Positions 44,955-54,493 are shown, numbered from the stretch's first letter. The stretch is 64,000 nt of DNA from Acidobacteriota bacterium (GCA_016715115.1 JADKBM010000004.1:496001-560000), one strand, 5' to 3'. Numbers and translations are program-made. The notes: a model not told the origin generated them from the letters alone.

Positions 44955-45540
44955 TTCCAGAGATTCCAGAGATTCCAGGATTCCAGATTCCAAGGATTCC
45001 AGATTCCAGATTCCAAGGATTCCAGATTCCAGATTCCAAGGATTCCAGGTTCCGGATTCCAGAGATTCCGGATTCCAGAGATTCCAGATTCCAGAGATTC
45101 CGGATTCGAAGAATTCCGAGAATTCACGATGAACGAATCCGTGGAATGTCGGGAATCTCGGAATCCTTGGAATCTGGAATCTGGAATATCTGAAATCTGA
45201 AATCTGGAATCTGGAATCTGAAATCTGGAAATCTTAGGATCCGGTATCAATACTTCGGTCCGGGAGTGCCGCGTCCAACCATCCGCTACCGCAGATGGTA
45301 CCGACTCGACGCGATTGAAACGCGATTCGGGATTCCCAGTATGGAACCCTTGGAATTCGGGAATCTTCGAATCTCGAACCCTGGAATATGGAATCCTTGG
45401 GATCCTTGGAATCTGGAATCTGGAATCGTGGAATCTTTGAATCTGGGATTCTTGGAATCTGGAATCCTTGGAATCCCGGAATCTTTGAATCTGGAATCCT
45501 GGAATCCTGGAATCCAAAGTATTGAAATCTTGAATTCCCC
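44953..45540. repeat. Long GATTCCA heptamer arrays with embedded REP-like copy
   Basis: Directly after the TolB-like stop, GATTCCA units run to about 45125. Complementary TGGAATC units then run to about 45235. A REP-like block follows (TATCAATACTTCGGTCCGGG, then CCATCCGCTACCGCAGATGG at about 45236-45305), and TGGAATC units continue to 45540, ten bases before the next gene. At nearly 600 bp this is the largest tract in the window. Confidence 0.85.
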
Positions 45541-45549
45541 GAAATCGAT

Positions 45550-47448
45550 ATGAAAAAGCAGTTCTTGAGTTTTCTCCTTCTTCTTTCGTTCGTCCTGAGC
45601 GTAGCAGCGCAAAGGGCCGATGTCGTCGACCAGAATCTACGCAGCAACGTCGCCTATCTGACGTCGGACGCTCTTGAAGGGCGCAGGACCGGCGAACAGG
45701 GCGCAACGGCGGCGGCGGGTTACATCGCGAATATGTTTTCGCAGTTCAAGCTGAAACCGGGCGTTTCGATGGCCGGCGACGGAAAGGCGACGCGCGGATA
45801 TATGCAGAAGTTCCCGTACACCACCGGTGTCGAGATCGGAGCGACCGGAAACGAATTCAAACTGAGCCTGAAAAACGCTTCGGGAGCGTCGGTTCTCGTT
45901 GAAGACGGAAATCCGATCCGTCCGCTTCTCTCCTCGCCGAACGGCGACGTTCAGAACGCCCCGGTTGTCTTTGCTGGTTACGGGATCGAGTCGGCCGAGT
46001 CCAAGTTCAACGATTATGAGGGTCTCGATATCGCCGGCAAAGTCGTGCTCGCCTTCGACGGCAATCCCGAAAACGACTCGCCGCGTTCGGCGTTTTCGCG
46101 CTTCAGCATTCACGCCAAGGCCAAGCTCGTGAAAGACAAGGGCGGCGTCGGCCTGCTTCTCATCTCGCGCGAGGACAAGTTCGAGAATGACCGCAACGCC
46201 GCGGCAAAATACGATCAAACGATAGGCGAGACTGCAGTTCCTGCGTTCGCCGTTTCACGCACCGCCGCGGCGAATATGCTCGGTTTGAAGGAAACCGAAC
46301 TGAAAACGATCGAAACGCTGACGGCGATGAAAAAGGATACTTCGGCCAGCATCAAGGTCGGATTTCGCGATCTTTCGCCGATGGTCAGTTTCAAGACCAA
46401 TCTCGTCAAGAAACAGACCGACGCCTATAACGTCATCGGAATTCTCGAGGGCAACGATCCGAAACTTAAGGAAGAGGCGATCGTCATCGGCGCCCATTAC
46501 GATCATCTTGGCCGCGGCGGCCAGGGAAGTCTGGCGGTAAACTCGACCGAGATCCACCGCGGCGCGGACGACAACGCGTCGGGAACGTCGGCAATGCTCG
46601 AGCTCGCGCGGCAGTACGCGAAGGAGAAGAAGAACAAGCGGACGCTGATCTTCATTTCTTTCGGAGCCGAAGAAGAAGGCCTGATCGGTTCGAAGTATTA
46701 CGTCAACAACCCCGTCTTTCCGCTCGAAAAGACGGTCGCGATGATGAATATGGATATGGTCGGACGCCTTAACGAGGACAAGCTCAACGTCGGCGGGATC
46801 GGCACCGCGGCCGAATGGCGCGATCTGGTGACGAAGAAGAACGAGATCATCCCTGCAGTTTACGGCGATTCGAAAAAGACGAACCTCGTCCCTCCGACAC
46901 CCGAAAGTTCTTATCGTTTCAAACTCCAGCTCAACGAAGACGGCTTTGGCCCGTCGGACCATTCTTCGTTCTACAGCAAGCAAATTCCGGTGCTGTTCTT
47001 CTTCACCGGCACGCACGCCGACTACCACAAGCCGTCCGACACGGCCGACAAGATCAACTACGCCGGTTTGAAGAAGATCGCCGAGTACGTCAAGGACGTC
47101 ACGAACTACGTCGATCAGAGCCCGGTGCGTCCGACTTACAAACTCGCGCAGTCACAACAGCAAGGGGACGGCCGTCGCGGGTTCGCGGTGACGATCGGCG
47201 TCGTTCCGGGATACGGCGAGGCGAACGACGGAATGATGCTCGACGGAGTGCGCGACGGCGGACCGGCGGCGCTCGCGGGAATCAAAGGCGGAGACAAGAT
47301 CGTGAAATTCGCCGGCAAGGAGATCCGCAACGTCCAGGATTACACATTCGTCCTGGGTGAATTGAAGGCCGACGTCGAATACGAGATCGTTATCAAACGC
47401 GGCGCTGAAACGCTGACTTTGAAGGTCAAACCGACGGCGCGAAAGTAG
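45550..47448 (+). CDS. Exported M28 zinc peptidase with PA insertion and C-terminal PDZ domain
   Basis: This 632-residue protein has a signal peptide (FLSFLLLLSFVLSVAAQ) and a PA-like insertion (YGIESAESKFNDYEGLDIAG). The M28 domain ligands lie in IGAHYDHLGRGG, RGADDNASGTSAM, FGAEEEGLIGSKYY, NMDMVGRL and PSDHSSFYSK. A PDZ domain follows near residues 540-630 (LDGVRDGGPAALAGIKGGDK). Family members are aminopeptidases; the PDZ may bind substrate C-termini. It resembles the M28 at 13279 in its first half, but only this copy has a PDZ. Confidence 0.93.
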   Translation: MKKQFLSFLLLLSFVLSVAAQRADVVDQNLRSNVAYLTSDALEGRRTGEQGATAAAGYIANMFSQFKLKPGVSMAGDGKATRGYMQKFPYTTGVEIGATGNEFKLSLKNASGASVLVEDGNPIRPLLSSPNGDVQNAPVVFAGYGIESAESKFNDYEGLDIAGKVVLAFDGNPENDSPRSAFSRFSIHAKAKLVKDKGGVGLLLISREDKFENDRNAAAKYDQTIGETAVPAFAVSRTAAANMLGLKETELKTIETLTAMKKDTSASIKVGFRDLSPMVSFKTNLVKKQTDAYNVIGILEGNDPKLKEEAIVIGAHYDHLGRGGQGSLAVNSTEIHRGADDNASGTSAMLELARQYAKEKKNKRTLIFISFGAEEEGLIGSKYYVNNPVFPLEKTVAMMNMDMVGRLNEDKLNVGGIGTAAEWRDLVTKKNEIIPAVYGDSKKTNLVPPTPESSYRFKLQLNEDGFGPSDHSSFYSKQIPVLFFFTGTHADYHKPSDTADKINYAGLKKIAEYVKDVTNYVDQSPVRPTYKLAQSQQQGDGRRGFAVTIGVVPGYGEANDGMMLDGVRDGGPAALAGIKGGDKIVKFAGKEIRNVQDYTFVLGELKADVEYEIVIKRGAETLTLKVKPTARK

Positions 47449-47509
47449 TGCGCGCCGTCGAAAAACCGGGAACTTTGAAAAACCTGCTTGATTGAAGCAA
47501 CAGGCTGTT

Positions 47510-47612
47510 CTTGACACAGATGAACACGGTTGGTTGAGACCGACTCGGCGCCATTACGGTCGAAAAGACATATGATCTTATCCCGCCGATCCGTGTTCAT
47601 CTGTGGTTAAAC
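47510..47612. repeat. Inverted repeat ACACAGATGAACACGG
   Basis: ACACAGATGAACACGGTT (near 47515) and, complemented, CCACAGATGAACACGGAT (near 47592-47610) face each other across about 60 bp between the M28-PDZ gene and the CusF-like gene. Confidence 0.6.
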
Positions 47613-47661
47613 TGCCCCCGATTTCCTTCAAGCCGCTGTTTCAAAGCTCCCTCATCTGGAA

Positions 47662-48069
47662 ATGAAACGTATGTCACTTTTTGGAAGGCGGATGGCGAAA
47701 GGCTGGATTCTCGTTTTGATCCTGGTTTGCGCGGTCGCCCCGGCGTGTCAGAGGAACTCGGCCGTTGCCGGAAATCGTGCGGCAACGCCTGCGCCGACCA
47801 ACTCGGCGATTCCGAAACCGTCGCCTACTCCCGAGAGTTCGAAGATCAAGACCTACAACGGCCGCGGCGTTGTGACGAAGATCAATCTCGAACTCGTTTC
47901 GGTCGAACTCAACCACGAAGAGATCCAAGGACTGATGCCGGCGATGATTATGGAGTTTTTCGTCAAAGAGAAAAGCGAACTTGAGGTGCTGAAACTCGGC
48001 GACAAAGTAGAATTCGTCCTCGAAGACAATGCCGGCTCCGAACGAATTATCAGCATCAAGAAGAGCTGA
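47662..48069 (+). CDS. CusF-like copper-binding lipoprotein
   Basis: This protein is up to 135 residues. A lipoprotein-like N-terminus (GWILVLILVCAVAPACQ) is followed by a Pro/Thr-rich spacer and a CusF_Ec domain: GVVTKINLELVSVELNHEEI, then GLMPAMIMEFFVKEKSEL and LGDKVEFVLED. The His and Met residues expected for Cu/Ag binding (H in NHEE, M in LMPAMIM) are present. It probably buffers copper in the periplasm. The start may instead be the ATG at 47671 or 47692. No copper-export genes are adjacent. Confidence 0.82.
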   Translation: MKRMSLFGRRMAKGWILVLILVCAVAPACQRNSAVAGNRAATPAPTNSAIPKPSPTPESSKIKTYNGRGVVTKINLELVSVELNHEEIQGLMPAMIMEFFVKEKSELEVLKLGDKVEFVLEDNAGSERIISIKKS

Positions 48070-48088
48070 TCGGAGCCGGGAGCGCGGA

Positions 48089-48116
48089 TCGGAGCGCGGG
48101 CATCCCTGCCCGCTTT
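48089..48116. repeat. GGAGCGCGGGCATCCCTGCC hairpin repeat
   Basis: The hairpin core GCGGGCATCCCTGCCCGC sits between the CusF-like gene and dapF. The same sequence recurs at 60643-60665 and, inverted, twice in the tandem repeat at 60697-60804. Confidence 0.65.
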
Positions 48117-48151
48117 CGGTCTTAACATTTCCCCGAACGGACTTGAATCGT

Positions 48152-49018
48152 ATGCTTTCTTTCTCAAAATTCCACGGTTTCGGAAACGATTACATTGTTA
48201 TTGAGGCAAATGCTCTTGCACAGATAACGGATATCGGGGCGTTTACGAAAGAGTTCTGCGACCGTCACACCGGAGTCGGCTCAGACGGGATCGCGATTCT
48301 CGAACGACTTGACGATCCAAACGCCGATTTCTCGTGCCGCATCATCAATCCGGACGGAAGCGAGGCCGGATTCTCGGGTAACGGGACACGCTGTGCCGTC
48401 GCCTATGCCTTCTACAAAAAGCTCTGGTCGCAATCGAATGTTCGTCTGAAAACCAAAAGCGGCATAAAGAACTACCGACTTGTCGAGACGATCGCCGACG
48501 GACATTATTGGTTCGATGCCGAGATCGGAAAACCGCGCCTCGCGTCCGACGAAGTGCCGTTCGCTTCGTCGGAGCGAATGTTGTCGGTTATCGACCAACC
48601 GGTGACGGTAATGGATCACTCGCTGCTCGTTTCGTGCGTCAATGTCGGAAATCCGGTGGCGTGCGTTTTCGTCGAGAATTTTGAATTCAACTGGCGCGAG
48701 ATCGGGCGTCGGCTTGAGACTCACACGGCGTTTCCCGAGCGGGCGAACATTGTTTTTGTAAAGGTCGTAGACCGCGACAACATCGAACTCCGCATCTGGG
48801 AACGCGGAGCGGGCGAAACGAGCGCCTCCGGAACCTGTTCCAGCGGCGCGGCCGTCCTGACCGCATTCCGCGCCGAGACAAACCGGCGCGTCAACGTTCA
48901 CACGGAGGGCGGCACGACGATCATCACGTGGCGCGATGACGATGAGATAATGATCCTCGGACGCGCGGATTTCGTTTTCAGCGGCGAGTATGGAGCGAAC
49001 GCATCTCTCCAAGCCTGA
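48152..49018 (+). CDS. dapF: Diaminopimelate epimerase DapF
   Basis: This 288-residue enzyme interconverts LL- and meso-diaminopimelate for lysine and peptidoglycan. The start FSKFHGFGNDYIVIEAN is typical. The two catalytic cysteines are in FSGNGTRCAVA and ETSASGTCSSGAAV. The frame extends upstream to 48029 through the CusF-like gene and a repeat, but the ATG at 48152 matches the family N-terminus. Confidence 0.95.
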   Translation: MLSFSKFHGFGNDYIVIEANALAQITDIGAFTKEFCDRHTGVGSDGIAILERLDDPNADFSCRIINPDGSEAGFSGNGTRCAVAYAFYKKLWSQSNVRLKTKSGIKNYRLVETIADGHYWFDAEIGKPRLASDEVPFASSERMLSVIDQPVTVMDHSLLVSCVNVGNPVACVFVENFEFNWREIGRRLETHTAFPERANIVFVKVVDRDNIELRIWERGAGETSASGTCSSGAAVLTAFRAETNRRVNVHTEGGTTIITWRDDDEIMILGRADFVFSGEYGANASLQA

Positions 49019-49037
49019 CGCGCAATCGCCAAACGCC

Positions 49038-49364
49038 TCAAGAAATCATAATCCCTGTTCGCGCGAGCGCTCCGTCAGGCGAAATAACCGGTGGGTAGTA
49101 GAACGGTCCGAAAGTTCTCAGGCTCTCGGCGTCGAATTTCTTCATCGCGCCGCAGTTCAGGCAGGCGCGGTATGACGATTGCCGATTTGAAAACGGACGG
49201 CTCAATTCCTTGTGCCAGCACCCGAAAAGTTTGCCGAAGATTCCGATCCTATCTCCAAAGACATTTTCGTTCCGGTTGTCTGCTGCTCCGGGAATTTGAT
49301 TTTGCGTTAAAACTGACTCCATTGGTTTGCACCTCTTTAGCTGATCTTGCCAGCAACCCTCCAA
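49038..49364 (-). CDS. Small Cys/His-rich (zinc-ribbon-like) conserved protein
   Basis: This protein is up to 108 residues; the ATG at 49322 would give a shorter form. The C-terminal part reads KLFGCWHKELSRPFS, then SYRACLNCGAMKKFDAES and TFGPFYYPP. The C-x-x-H (CWHK) and C-x-x-C (CLNC) pairs look like a small zinc site. Proteins of this pattern (CxHK...RPF...YRxCLxCG) are recurrent small unknowns in Acidobacteriota, from memory. No partner gene is apparent. Function unknown. Confidence 0.6.
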   Translation of the reverse strand: MEGCWQDQLKRCKPMESVLTQNQIPGAADNRNENVFGDRIGIFGKLFGCWHKELSRPFSNRQSSYRACLNCGAMKKFDAESLRTFGPFYYPPVISPDGALARTGIMIS

Positions 49365-49531
49365 TCTTTAGACGCTCGTCGCGGTCACTTTTGCTGTTTG
49401 TTTAGATGCCTTCGCGTCGAACGGATTTGTCTCCGGCCGAAGCGCGCGAGACCAAACTTTCAAATCCCGCTTTTTTTAATCCCCTAAGTTCGCTAAAATC
49501 TTCCAGTCGGATTCAAGGAATCGCTCCATCA

Positions 49532-50743
49532 ATGAAAAGAAAACTGTTTCTTCTTTTGTTCGCGTCGTTGACGTTTTCGCTGCCGGTTCTCGGCTGGAAC
49601 GATGTCGGACACAAGCTTTCAAGCTATATCGCGTGGCAGAGGCTTTCGCCCGCGGCGCGCGAACGCGTCGTCGCGTTGCTGTCCAAAGCGCCCGAGGACT
49701 CCGGGCTCGCGGCGCTCTATCCACAGGATTCGCGATCGACGGCCGCAAAACAACGCGAGTTCTTTATGATCGCGGCATTTTGGGCCGATATTGTCCGCGA
49801 TCGGAACTTCCCGCTTCGCAACAAGTATCACCGAGGTAACTGGCATTACTCCGATACGTTTTGGCGCCTTGATAACGGGAAACTCGAGATTCTGCCGAAC
49901 CCGAGCGAGGACGGCGGAAAAGCGGTCGAACAGTTAATGGAAAGCGAAAAGACGCTCCGCAACGCGACCGCGACCGAGGCCGAAAAGGCGATCGCGCTGG
50001 CCTGGTTTCTGCACCTCGCCGGCGACATTCATCAGCCGCTTCATACGTCGGCGCGGGTTACGGAACAGGAACCGAAAGGCGATCAGGGCGGCAACCTTTT
50101 CGTTCTGACTCCGAAGGATACCCCTCGCGAGAATCAGATGAATCTTCACTGGTTCTGGGATTCGATCGTCAACCGCGTGATCGAGCGCAAGGACGAGGCT
50201 GCCGACAGCGCGTATCTGCCGCCGATCGCCGAAAAATGGATGAAGATCCACCCGTTTGGCAAATACCGGTCGAAGATCAAACCAGGGCAGTTCGCCGAGT
50301 GGCAGAAGGAGAGTTTCGAATTGGCGACGAGTTCGGTCTTCCCGGGAAGTCTGAAGCGGGAAGCGATGCCGTCGGACGATTACGTCAAAGGCGCCTTTCG
50401 GATTTCGGAAGAGCAGATCACGCTCGCGGGATATCGGATGGGCGAGATGTTGAACAGCATTTTCGACACGCCGGCAACGCAGGCCAATGCTGATCCGCCG
50501 TGCCGGATCATCCGCCGCGTTTCGTATCCGGTTTCAAAAACGAATCTGCCGGACGCGAAATTCGAGATCGCGCTGCTTGATCTTTGCCCGCCGAACAAGG
50601 GAATGGTCGCGCGCCCGATGACGAGCCTGATGATCAACGGTGAATTCAAGATGTTCGAGTATGACGTGGTTCGTATATTCAAGTCCGAACAGGAAGCGCG
50701 CGATTTTGCTCGGATGAACAACATCAAAGACATCGGCTTTTAA
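49532..50743 (+). CDS. Exported S1/P1-type zinc nuclease
   Basis: This 403-residue protein has a signal peptide (LFLLLFASLTFSLPVLG) and mature N-terminus WNDVGHKLSSYIAW, where Trp1 and the following His bind zinc in this family. Further zinc ligands are in GNWHYSDTFW, WFLHLAGDIHQPLHTSARV and GDQGGNLF...NLHWFWDS. It degrades single-stranded DNA/RNA and 3'-nucleotides outside the cytoplasm, probably for phosphate and nucleoside supply. The C-terminal about 110 residues after the nuclease domain are an unrecognised extension. The signal peptide sets the start at 49532, not 49406. Confidence 0.92.
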   Translation: MKRKLFLLLFASLTFSLPVLGWNDVGHKLSSYIAWQRLSPAARERVVALLSKAPEDSGLAALYPQDSRSTAAKQREFFMIAAFWADIVRDRNFPLRNKYHRGNWHYSDTFWRLDNGKLEILPNPSEDGGKAVEQLMESEKTLRNATATEAEKAIALAWFLHLAGDIHQPLHTSARVTEQEPKGDQGGNLFVLTPKDTPRENQMNLHWFWDSIVNRVIERKDEAADSAYLPPIAEKWMKIHPFGKYRSKIKPGQFAEWQKESFELATSSVFPGSLKREAMPSDDYVKGAFRISEEQITLAGYRMGEMLNSIFDTPATQANADPPCRIIRRVSYPVSKTNLPDAKFEIALLDLCPPNKGMVARPMTSLMINGEFKMFEYDVVRIFKSEQEARDFARMNNIKDIGF

Positions 50744-50798
50744 TTCTTGCCGAGCCCGAGACGCTCACTCCGGGATAAGGCACTTAGCGAAAACTCAA

Positions 50799-51932
50799 AT
50801 GGACAAATTGCTAGAATTTTTCAACGGGCGCCAGGAACGCATAATCCGACGGATCCAACAACTTGTTGAGATCGAGTCGCCCTCGCGCGACGAGGCCGGC
50901 AGCCGGATGGTCGCCGTTTGGCTCGAAGATGAGCTCAGGCGGATCTCCGACGACTTTAAGATCGAACGGACGGCCGTCGAAGGATTCGGCGAACATGTCG
51001 TCATTCGCGCCTACGAAGGCGATCGAAAACCGGTTCTTCTCCTGGGACATACCGATACCGTCCATCCGCGCGGCACAAAGGAACAAAACCCGACACGCAT
51101 CGAGAACGGCAAGCTTTACGGCTGCGGCACCTTCGATATGAAGGCGAACGTGGTGGTAATGCTCGAAGTATTGCGCGCCTTCAAGGAGTTCGACCTTTCG
51201 CCGCCGAGGCCGATCACGATCGTCTTGAGCTGCGATGAAGAGATCGGCAGCCACAGTGGACGCGAGATAGTCGAACGCGAAGCGGCGCTCGCCGAGTATG
51301 TGCTCGTCTGCGAACCATCGGCCGACGGCCGCGCGAAGACCGGGCGCAAGGGCACGGGAATGTTCACCATCAGGGCGCACGGAATTCCGGCCCACGCCGG
51401 ACTCGAACCGGAAAAGGGTGCGTCGGCGATCCTCGAATTGGCAAGGCAGATCCAGAAGCTCCATTCGTTGAACAGTCCGGCAAAAGGCACGACAGTCAAT
51501 GTTTGCACGATCGCCGGCGGCACGACGTCGAACGTCATTCCGTCGGAGGCGGAATGTGAGGTCGATGTCCGTTTTTCGTCGATGAAGGAAGCGCAACGAA
51601 TCGAGGCCGCGATCGACGCGCTCAAGCCGTTTGACGAGCGCGTCCGGCTCGAGGTCATCGGTGAGATCAACCGTCCGCCGATGGAGCGCAGCCGGGCCGT
51701 TCTGAAACTCTATGAACGGGCGCGGAAAACCGCGCTCGAATTTGAATACGAACTCGGCGAAACGACGGTCGGCGGCGCATCGGACGGTAATTTCGTTGCC
51801 GCGCTCGGAGTTCCTCTTCTCGATGGGCTGGGTATTTGGGGCAACGGGGCGCATACCCTCAATGAGCACGTCATCGTCGACGATATCCCGAAACGCGCCT
51901 TGCTTCTCGCGCGAATGATCCTTGAGAAATGA
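50799..51932 (+). CDS. M20 family metallopeptidase (carboxypeptidase G2-like)
   Basis: This 377-residue cytosolic dizinc hydrolase has metal and catalytic motifs LLLGHTDTVHPRGT, YGCGTFDMKANV and LSCDEEIGSHSGR, with the last His in WGNGAHTLNEHV. The inserted dimerisation domain is recognisable (IRAHGIPAHAGLEPEKGAS). It removes C-terminal glutamate or similar residues from peptides or conjugates in the CPG2 branch; substrate uncertain. It overlaps the next gene by 11 bp. Confidence 0.92.
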   Translation: MDKLLEFFNGRQERIIRRIQQLVEIESPSRDEAGSRMVAVWLEDELRRISDDFKIERTAVEGFGEHVVIRAYEGDRKPVLLLGHTDTVHPRGTKEQNPTRIENGKLYGCGTFDMKANVVVMLEVLRAFKEFDLSPPRPITIVLSCDEEIGSHSGREIVEREAALAEYVLVCEPSADGRAKTGRKGTGMFTIRAHGIPAHAGLEPEKGASAILELARQIQKLHSLNSPAKGTTVNVCTIAGGTTSNVIPSEAECEVDVRFSSMKEAQRIEAAIDALKPFDERVRLEVIGEINRPPMERSRAVLKLYERARKTALEFEYELGETTVGGASDGNFVAALGVPLLDGLGIWGNGAHTLNEHVIVDDIPKRALLLARMILEK

Positions 51933-52866
51933 GAAAATGACCGCGCAAAACCCCGAAAAGATTCGCGCACCGCGAAACCGGACGATCGGGATCAAACCAT
52001 CCGAAACGGACCGTTTGCGGGCGCTGGTTTCCGTCGACGCGCGCGATTTTCGAAATAAGGTCATCGGCGGTGACGCGTTCGCGATTTTGGAGCAACTTCC
52101 CGCTTCGACCTTCGACCTGCTTTTCGCCGACCCGCCGTACAATCTGACGAAGAGCTTCGGCGAAGAATCGTTTCGCCGGACCTCGCTCGACGACTATGAG
52201 GCGTGGCTCGACTCGTGGCTCGTCAAATGCGTTCGGTTATTGAAGCCGACCTCGTCGGTTTACATATGCGGCGACTGGCGTTCGGCCGCCGCGATCCAGC
52301 GCGTCGGGATGAAGTATTTCCGGCTTCGAAACCGAATCACCTGGGAGCGCGAAAAAGGTCGCGGCGCAAAGCGGAATTGGAAAAATTCGTCCGAGGACAT
52401 TTGGTTTTTCACCGTGTCCGACGACTTTGTTTTCAATACCGAAGCCGTCAAGATGAAGCGCCGCGTGATCGCGCCGTACACCGAAAACGGTGAGCCCAAA
52501 GATTGGGAGCGATCACCGGACGGTGATTTCAGGCTGACGCACCCGTCGAATCTTTGGACGGATCTGACGGTTCCGTTCTGGTCGATGCCGGAAAACACGG
52601 ATCATCCGACGCAAAAACCCGAAAAGCTGCTGGCCAAGATCGTCCTGGCTTCGACCAACGCGGGCCAGATTGTCCTCGATCCGTTTGCGGGGAGCGGCAC
52701 GGCCGCCGTCGTCGCCAAAAAACTCGGCCGCGATTTCTGCGCGATCGAGAGCGACGGGCAGTATTGTTTGCTGGCGCAGAAACGTTTGGAACTGGCCGAA
52801 AGCGATACGTCTATTCAAGGATTTGAAGGCGGGATCTTTTTTGAACGGAATTCGAAAAGCCGGTGA
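51922..52866 (+). CDS. Orphan beta-class DNA (N4-cytosine or N6-adenine) methyltransferase
   Basis: This 314-residue protein has catalytic motif IV LLFADPPYNLTK near residue 70, before the SAM motif LDPFAGSGTAAVVAKKLG near residue 255, the beta-class order. NRITWEREKGRGAKRNWKN, HPSNLWTDLTVPFWSM and NTDHPTQKPEKLL are strongly conserved in the N6_N4_Mtase family. No restriction enzyme is adjacent, so it is probably a solitary regulatory or house-cleaning methylase. A second ATG at 51937 would shorten it by five residues. Target site unknown. Confidence 0.92.
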   Translation: MRNEKMTAQNPEKIRAPRNRTIGIKPSETDRLRALVSVDARDFRNKVIGGDAFAILEQLPASTFDLLFADPPYNLTKSFGEESFRRTSLDDYEAWLDSWLVKCVRLLKPTSSVYICGDWRSAAAIQRVGMKYFRLRNRITWEREKGRGAKRNWKNSSEDIWFFTVSDDFVFNTEAVKMKRRVIAPYTENGEPKDWERSPDGDFRLTHPSNLWTDLTVPFWSMPENTDHPTQKPEKLLAKIVLASTNAGQIVLDPFAGSGTAAVVAKKLGRDFCAIESDGQYCLLAQKRLELAESDTSIQGFEGGIFFERNSKSR

Positions 52867-52938
52867 ACTTGGTTTTTTGATCTGGGCGATAAGATCCTTT
52901 GGAGCAAGTATGAAGGGCCAAAGCTCCGCAGAATAATT

Positions 52939-53709
52939 ATGAAAGTAGCAACCTGGAACGTAAATTCGATCGCGATTCGGCTCGAGGCGGTGTTGCAGTG
53001 GCTTGAGACGACGAAGACGGACGTGCTTTGTTTGCAGGAAACCAAATGCGTTGACGACAAGTTTCCGCAGATGGACTTTTTGCAGGCCGGCTACAACGCC
53101 GTTTTTATGGGCGAAAAGAGCTATAACGGCGTCGCAATTCTGTCACGCCACGCGATCGAAAAGCCGCAATACAACTTCGCCGACGACGCCCCCGAAGCCC
53201 CGAAACGGCTCATCGCCGCGACGATCGAAGGCGTGCGGATCGTCAACACATACATTCCCAACGGCACAGAGCTCTGGTCGGACAAATTTACTTTCAAATT
53301 GGATTGGCTGCAGCGTTTGCGACGGATGTTCGACAACGATTGTCCGAAGGACTCCGACGTTCTGCTGTGCGGCGATTTCAACGTCGCGCCCGAGGAACTC
53401 GACGTTTGGAGCGTCAAAAACTGGGAGGGCAAGCTGCATTTTTCAAAACCCGAACGCGCGGCGATCCATCACGTCAAACAATGGGGATTCACCGATGTTT
53501 TTCGCCGGATCAACGGCGACCTTCAGGAGTTTTCGTGGTGGAACTACCGCGAAGGCGCGTTTCCCCGGAATCAAGGGCTTCGAATCGATCACATTTGGAC
53601 GAGCGACAGTCTGGCGGCAAAATGCACGAACTGCTGGATCGACCGCGAACCGCGCACGTGGGAACGTCCCTCGGATCACACGCCGGTCGTGGCCGAATTT
53701 TCGGCTTAA
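52939..53709 (+). CDS. xth: Exodeoxyribonuclease III
   Basis: This 256-residue EEP-family nuclease cuts at abasic sites and degrades 3' ends in base-excision repair. Signatures are MKVATWNVNSIAIRL, VLCLQETKC (catalytic Glu), LLCGDFNVAPEELDVW, QGLRIDHIWTSDSL and RPSDHTPVVAEF. It starts 72 bp after the DNA methyltransferase and could share its transcript. Length and order are typical of bacterial ExoIII. Confidence 0.95.
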   Translation: MKVATWNVNSIAIRLEAVLQWLETTKTDVLCLQETKCVDDKFPQMDFLQAGYNAVFMGEKSYNGVAILSRHAIEKPQYNFADDAPEAPKRLIAATIEGVRIVNTYIPNGTELWSDKFTFKLDWLQRLRRMFDNDCPKDSDVLLCGDFNVAPEELDVWSVKNWEGKLHFSKPERAAIHHVKQWGFTDVFRRINGDLQEFSWWNYREGAFPRNQGLRIDHIWTSDSLAAKCTNCWIDREPRTWERPSDHTPVVAEFSA

Positions 53710-53808
53710 GTTCCGCTGGCCGTCTTTTTCGCCTGCGAAAAAGCGCGAAACTGGATTGATTCAGGCTTCCGCGGAGCGCTAACGAAGCGTGCCGCCGAAC
53801 CGATACCT

Positions 53809-54474
53809 ATGAATGAACCCAATTTTATCCCGCTCAAATTCAAACGGCCGGAATCGGACGCGAATGGACTATCCCGTGCCCGGGAGTTTTTCGAGAACCT
53901 TGATCGCCGCCGGACAGTGCGCGACTTTTCTGATGAGCCGGTACCGATCGAGGTTATCGAAACGGCGATCCGCGCGGCAGGAACGGCGCCTTCGGGGGCA
54001 AATATGCAGCCCTGGCGGTTCATCGTCGTGCGCGATCCGGGGACGAAACGCAAGATCCGCGAAGCCGCCGAACACGAGGAATCCGAGAGCTACAACAATC
54101 GGATGAGCGACAAATGGCTGCGCCGGCTGGCACCGCTCGGAACCGACGAACACAAGCCGTTTCTCGAGATCGCGCCCTATCTGATAGTCGTTTTCCGGAT
54201 CACTTCAGTTACCGAAAACGGCGAATCTGAACCGACCTATTATTCGCAGGAATCCGTCGGGATCGCCGTCGGATTGCTGCTCGCGGCGCTCCACACAGCG
54301 GGTCTGGCAACTCTCACGCACACGCCGAGCCCGATGAAGTTCCTGCAGGAGATTCTCGGACGGCCGAAATCCGAGGTTCCTTTCGTACTGATTCCGGTCG
54401 GATATCCGGCCGAAGGAGCAAAGGTCCCTGACATCAAGAGAAAATCGCTGGATGAAATTATGTTGGTTGTTTGA
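53809..54474 (+). CDS. Nitroreductase-family flavoprotein
   Basis: This 221-residue FMN enzyme begins its fold with RRTVRDFSDEPVPIEVIE and RAAGTAPSGANMQPWRFIVV, the FMN-binding N-terminus. GIAVGLLLAALHTAGLATLT and a C-terminal GYPAEGAKVPDI complete it. The overall pattern is close to the iodotyrosine deiodinase/BluB-like branch. Substrate cannot be determined. It ends just before a GGGATTT/GATTCCA heptamer tract. Confidence 0.9.
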   Translation: MNEPNFIPLKFKRPESDANGLSRAREFFENLDRRRTVRDFSDEPVPIEVIETAIRAAGTAPSGANMQPWRFIVVRDPGTKRKIREAAEHEESESYNNRMSDKWLRRLAPLGTDEHKPFLEIAPYLIVVFRITSVTENGESEPTYYSQESVGIAVGLLLAALHTAGLATLTHTPSPMKFLQEILGRPKSEVPFVLIPVGYPAEGAKVPDIKRKSLDEIMLVV

Positions 54475-54493
54475 TTTCCGATATATGAATGGT

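Noticed and set aside
44747..45706. Minus-strand frame with repeated DSRFQ/PRIP-like residues
   Set aside because: It is translated from the GATTCCA heptamer tract; the 21-bp translation period explains its apparent protein repeats.
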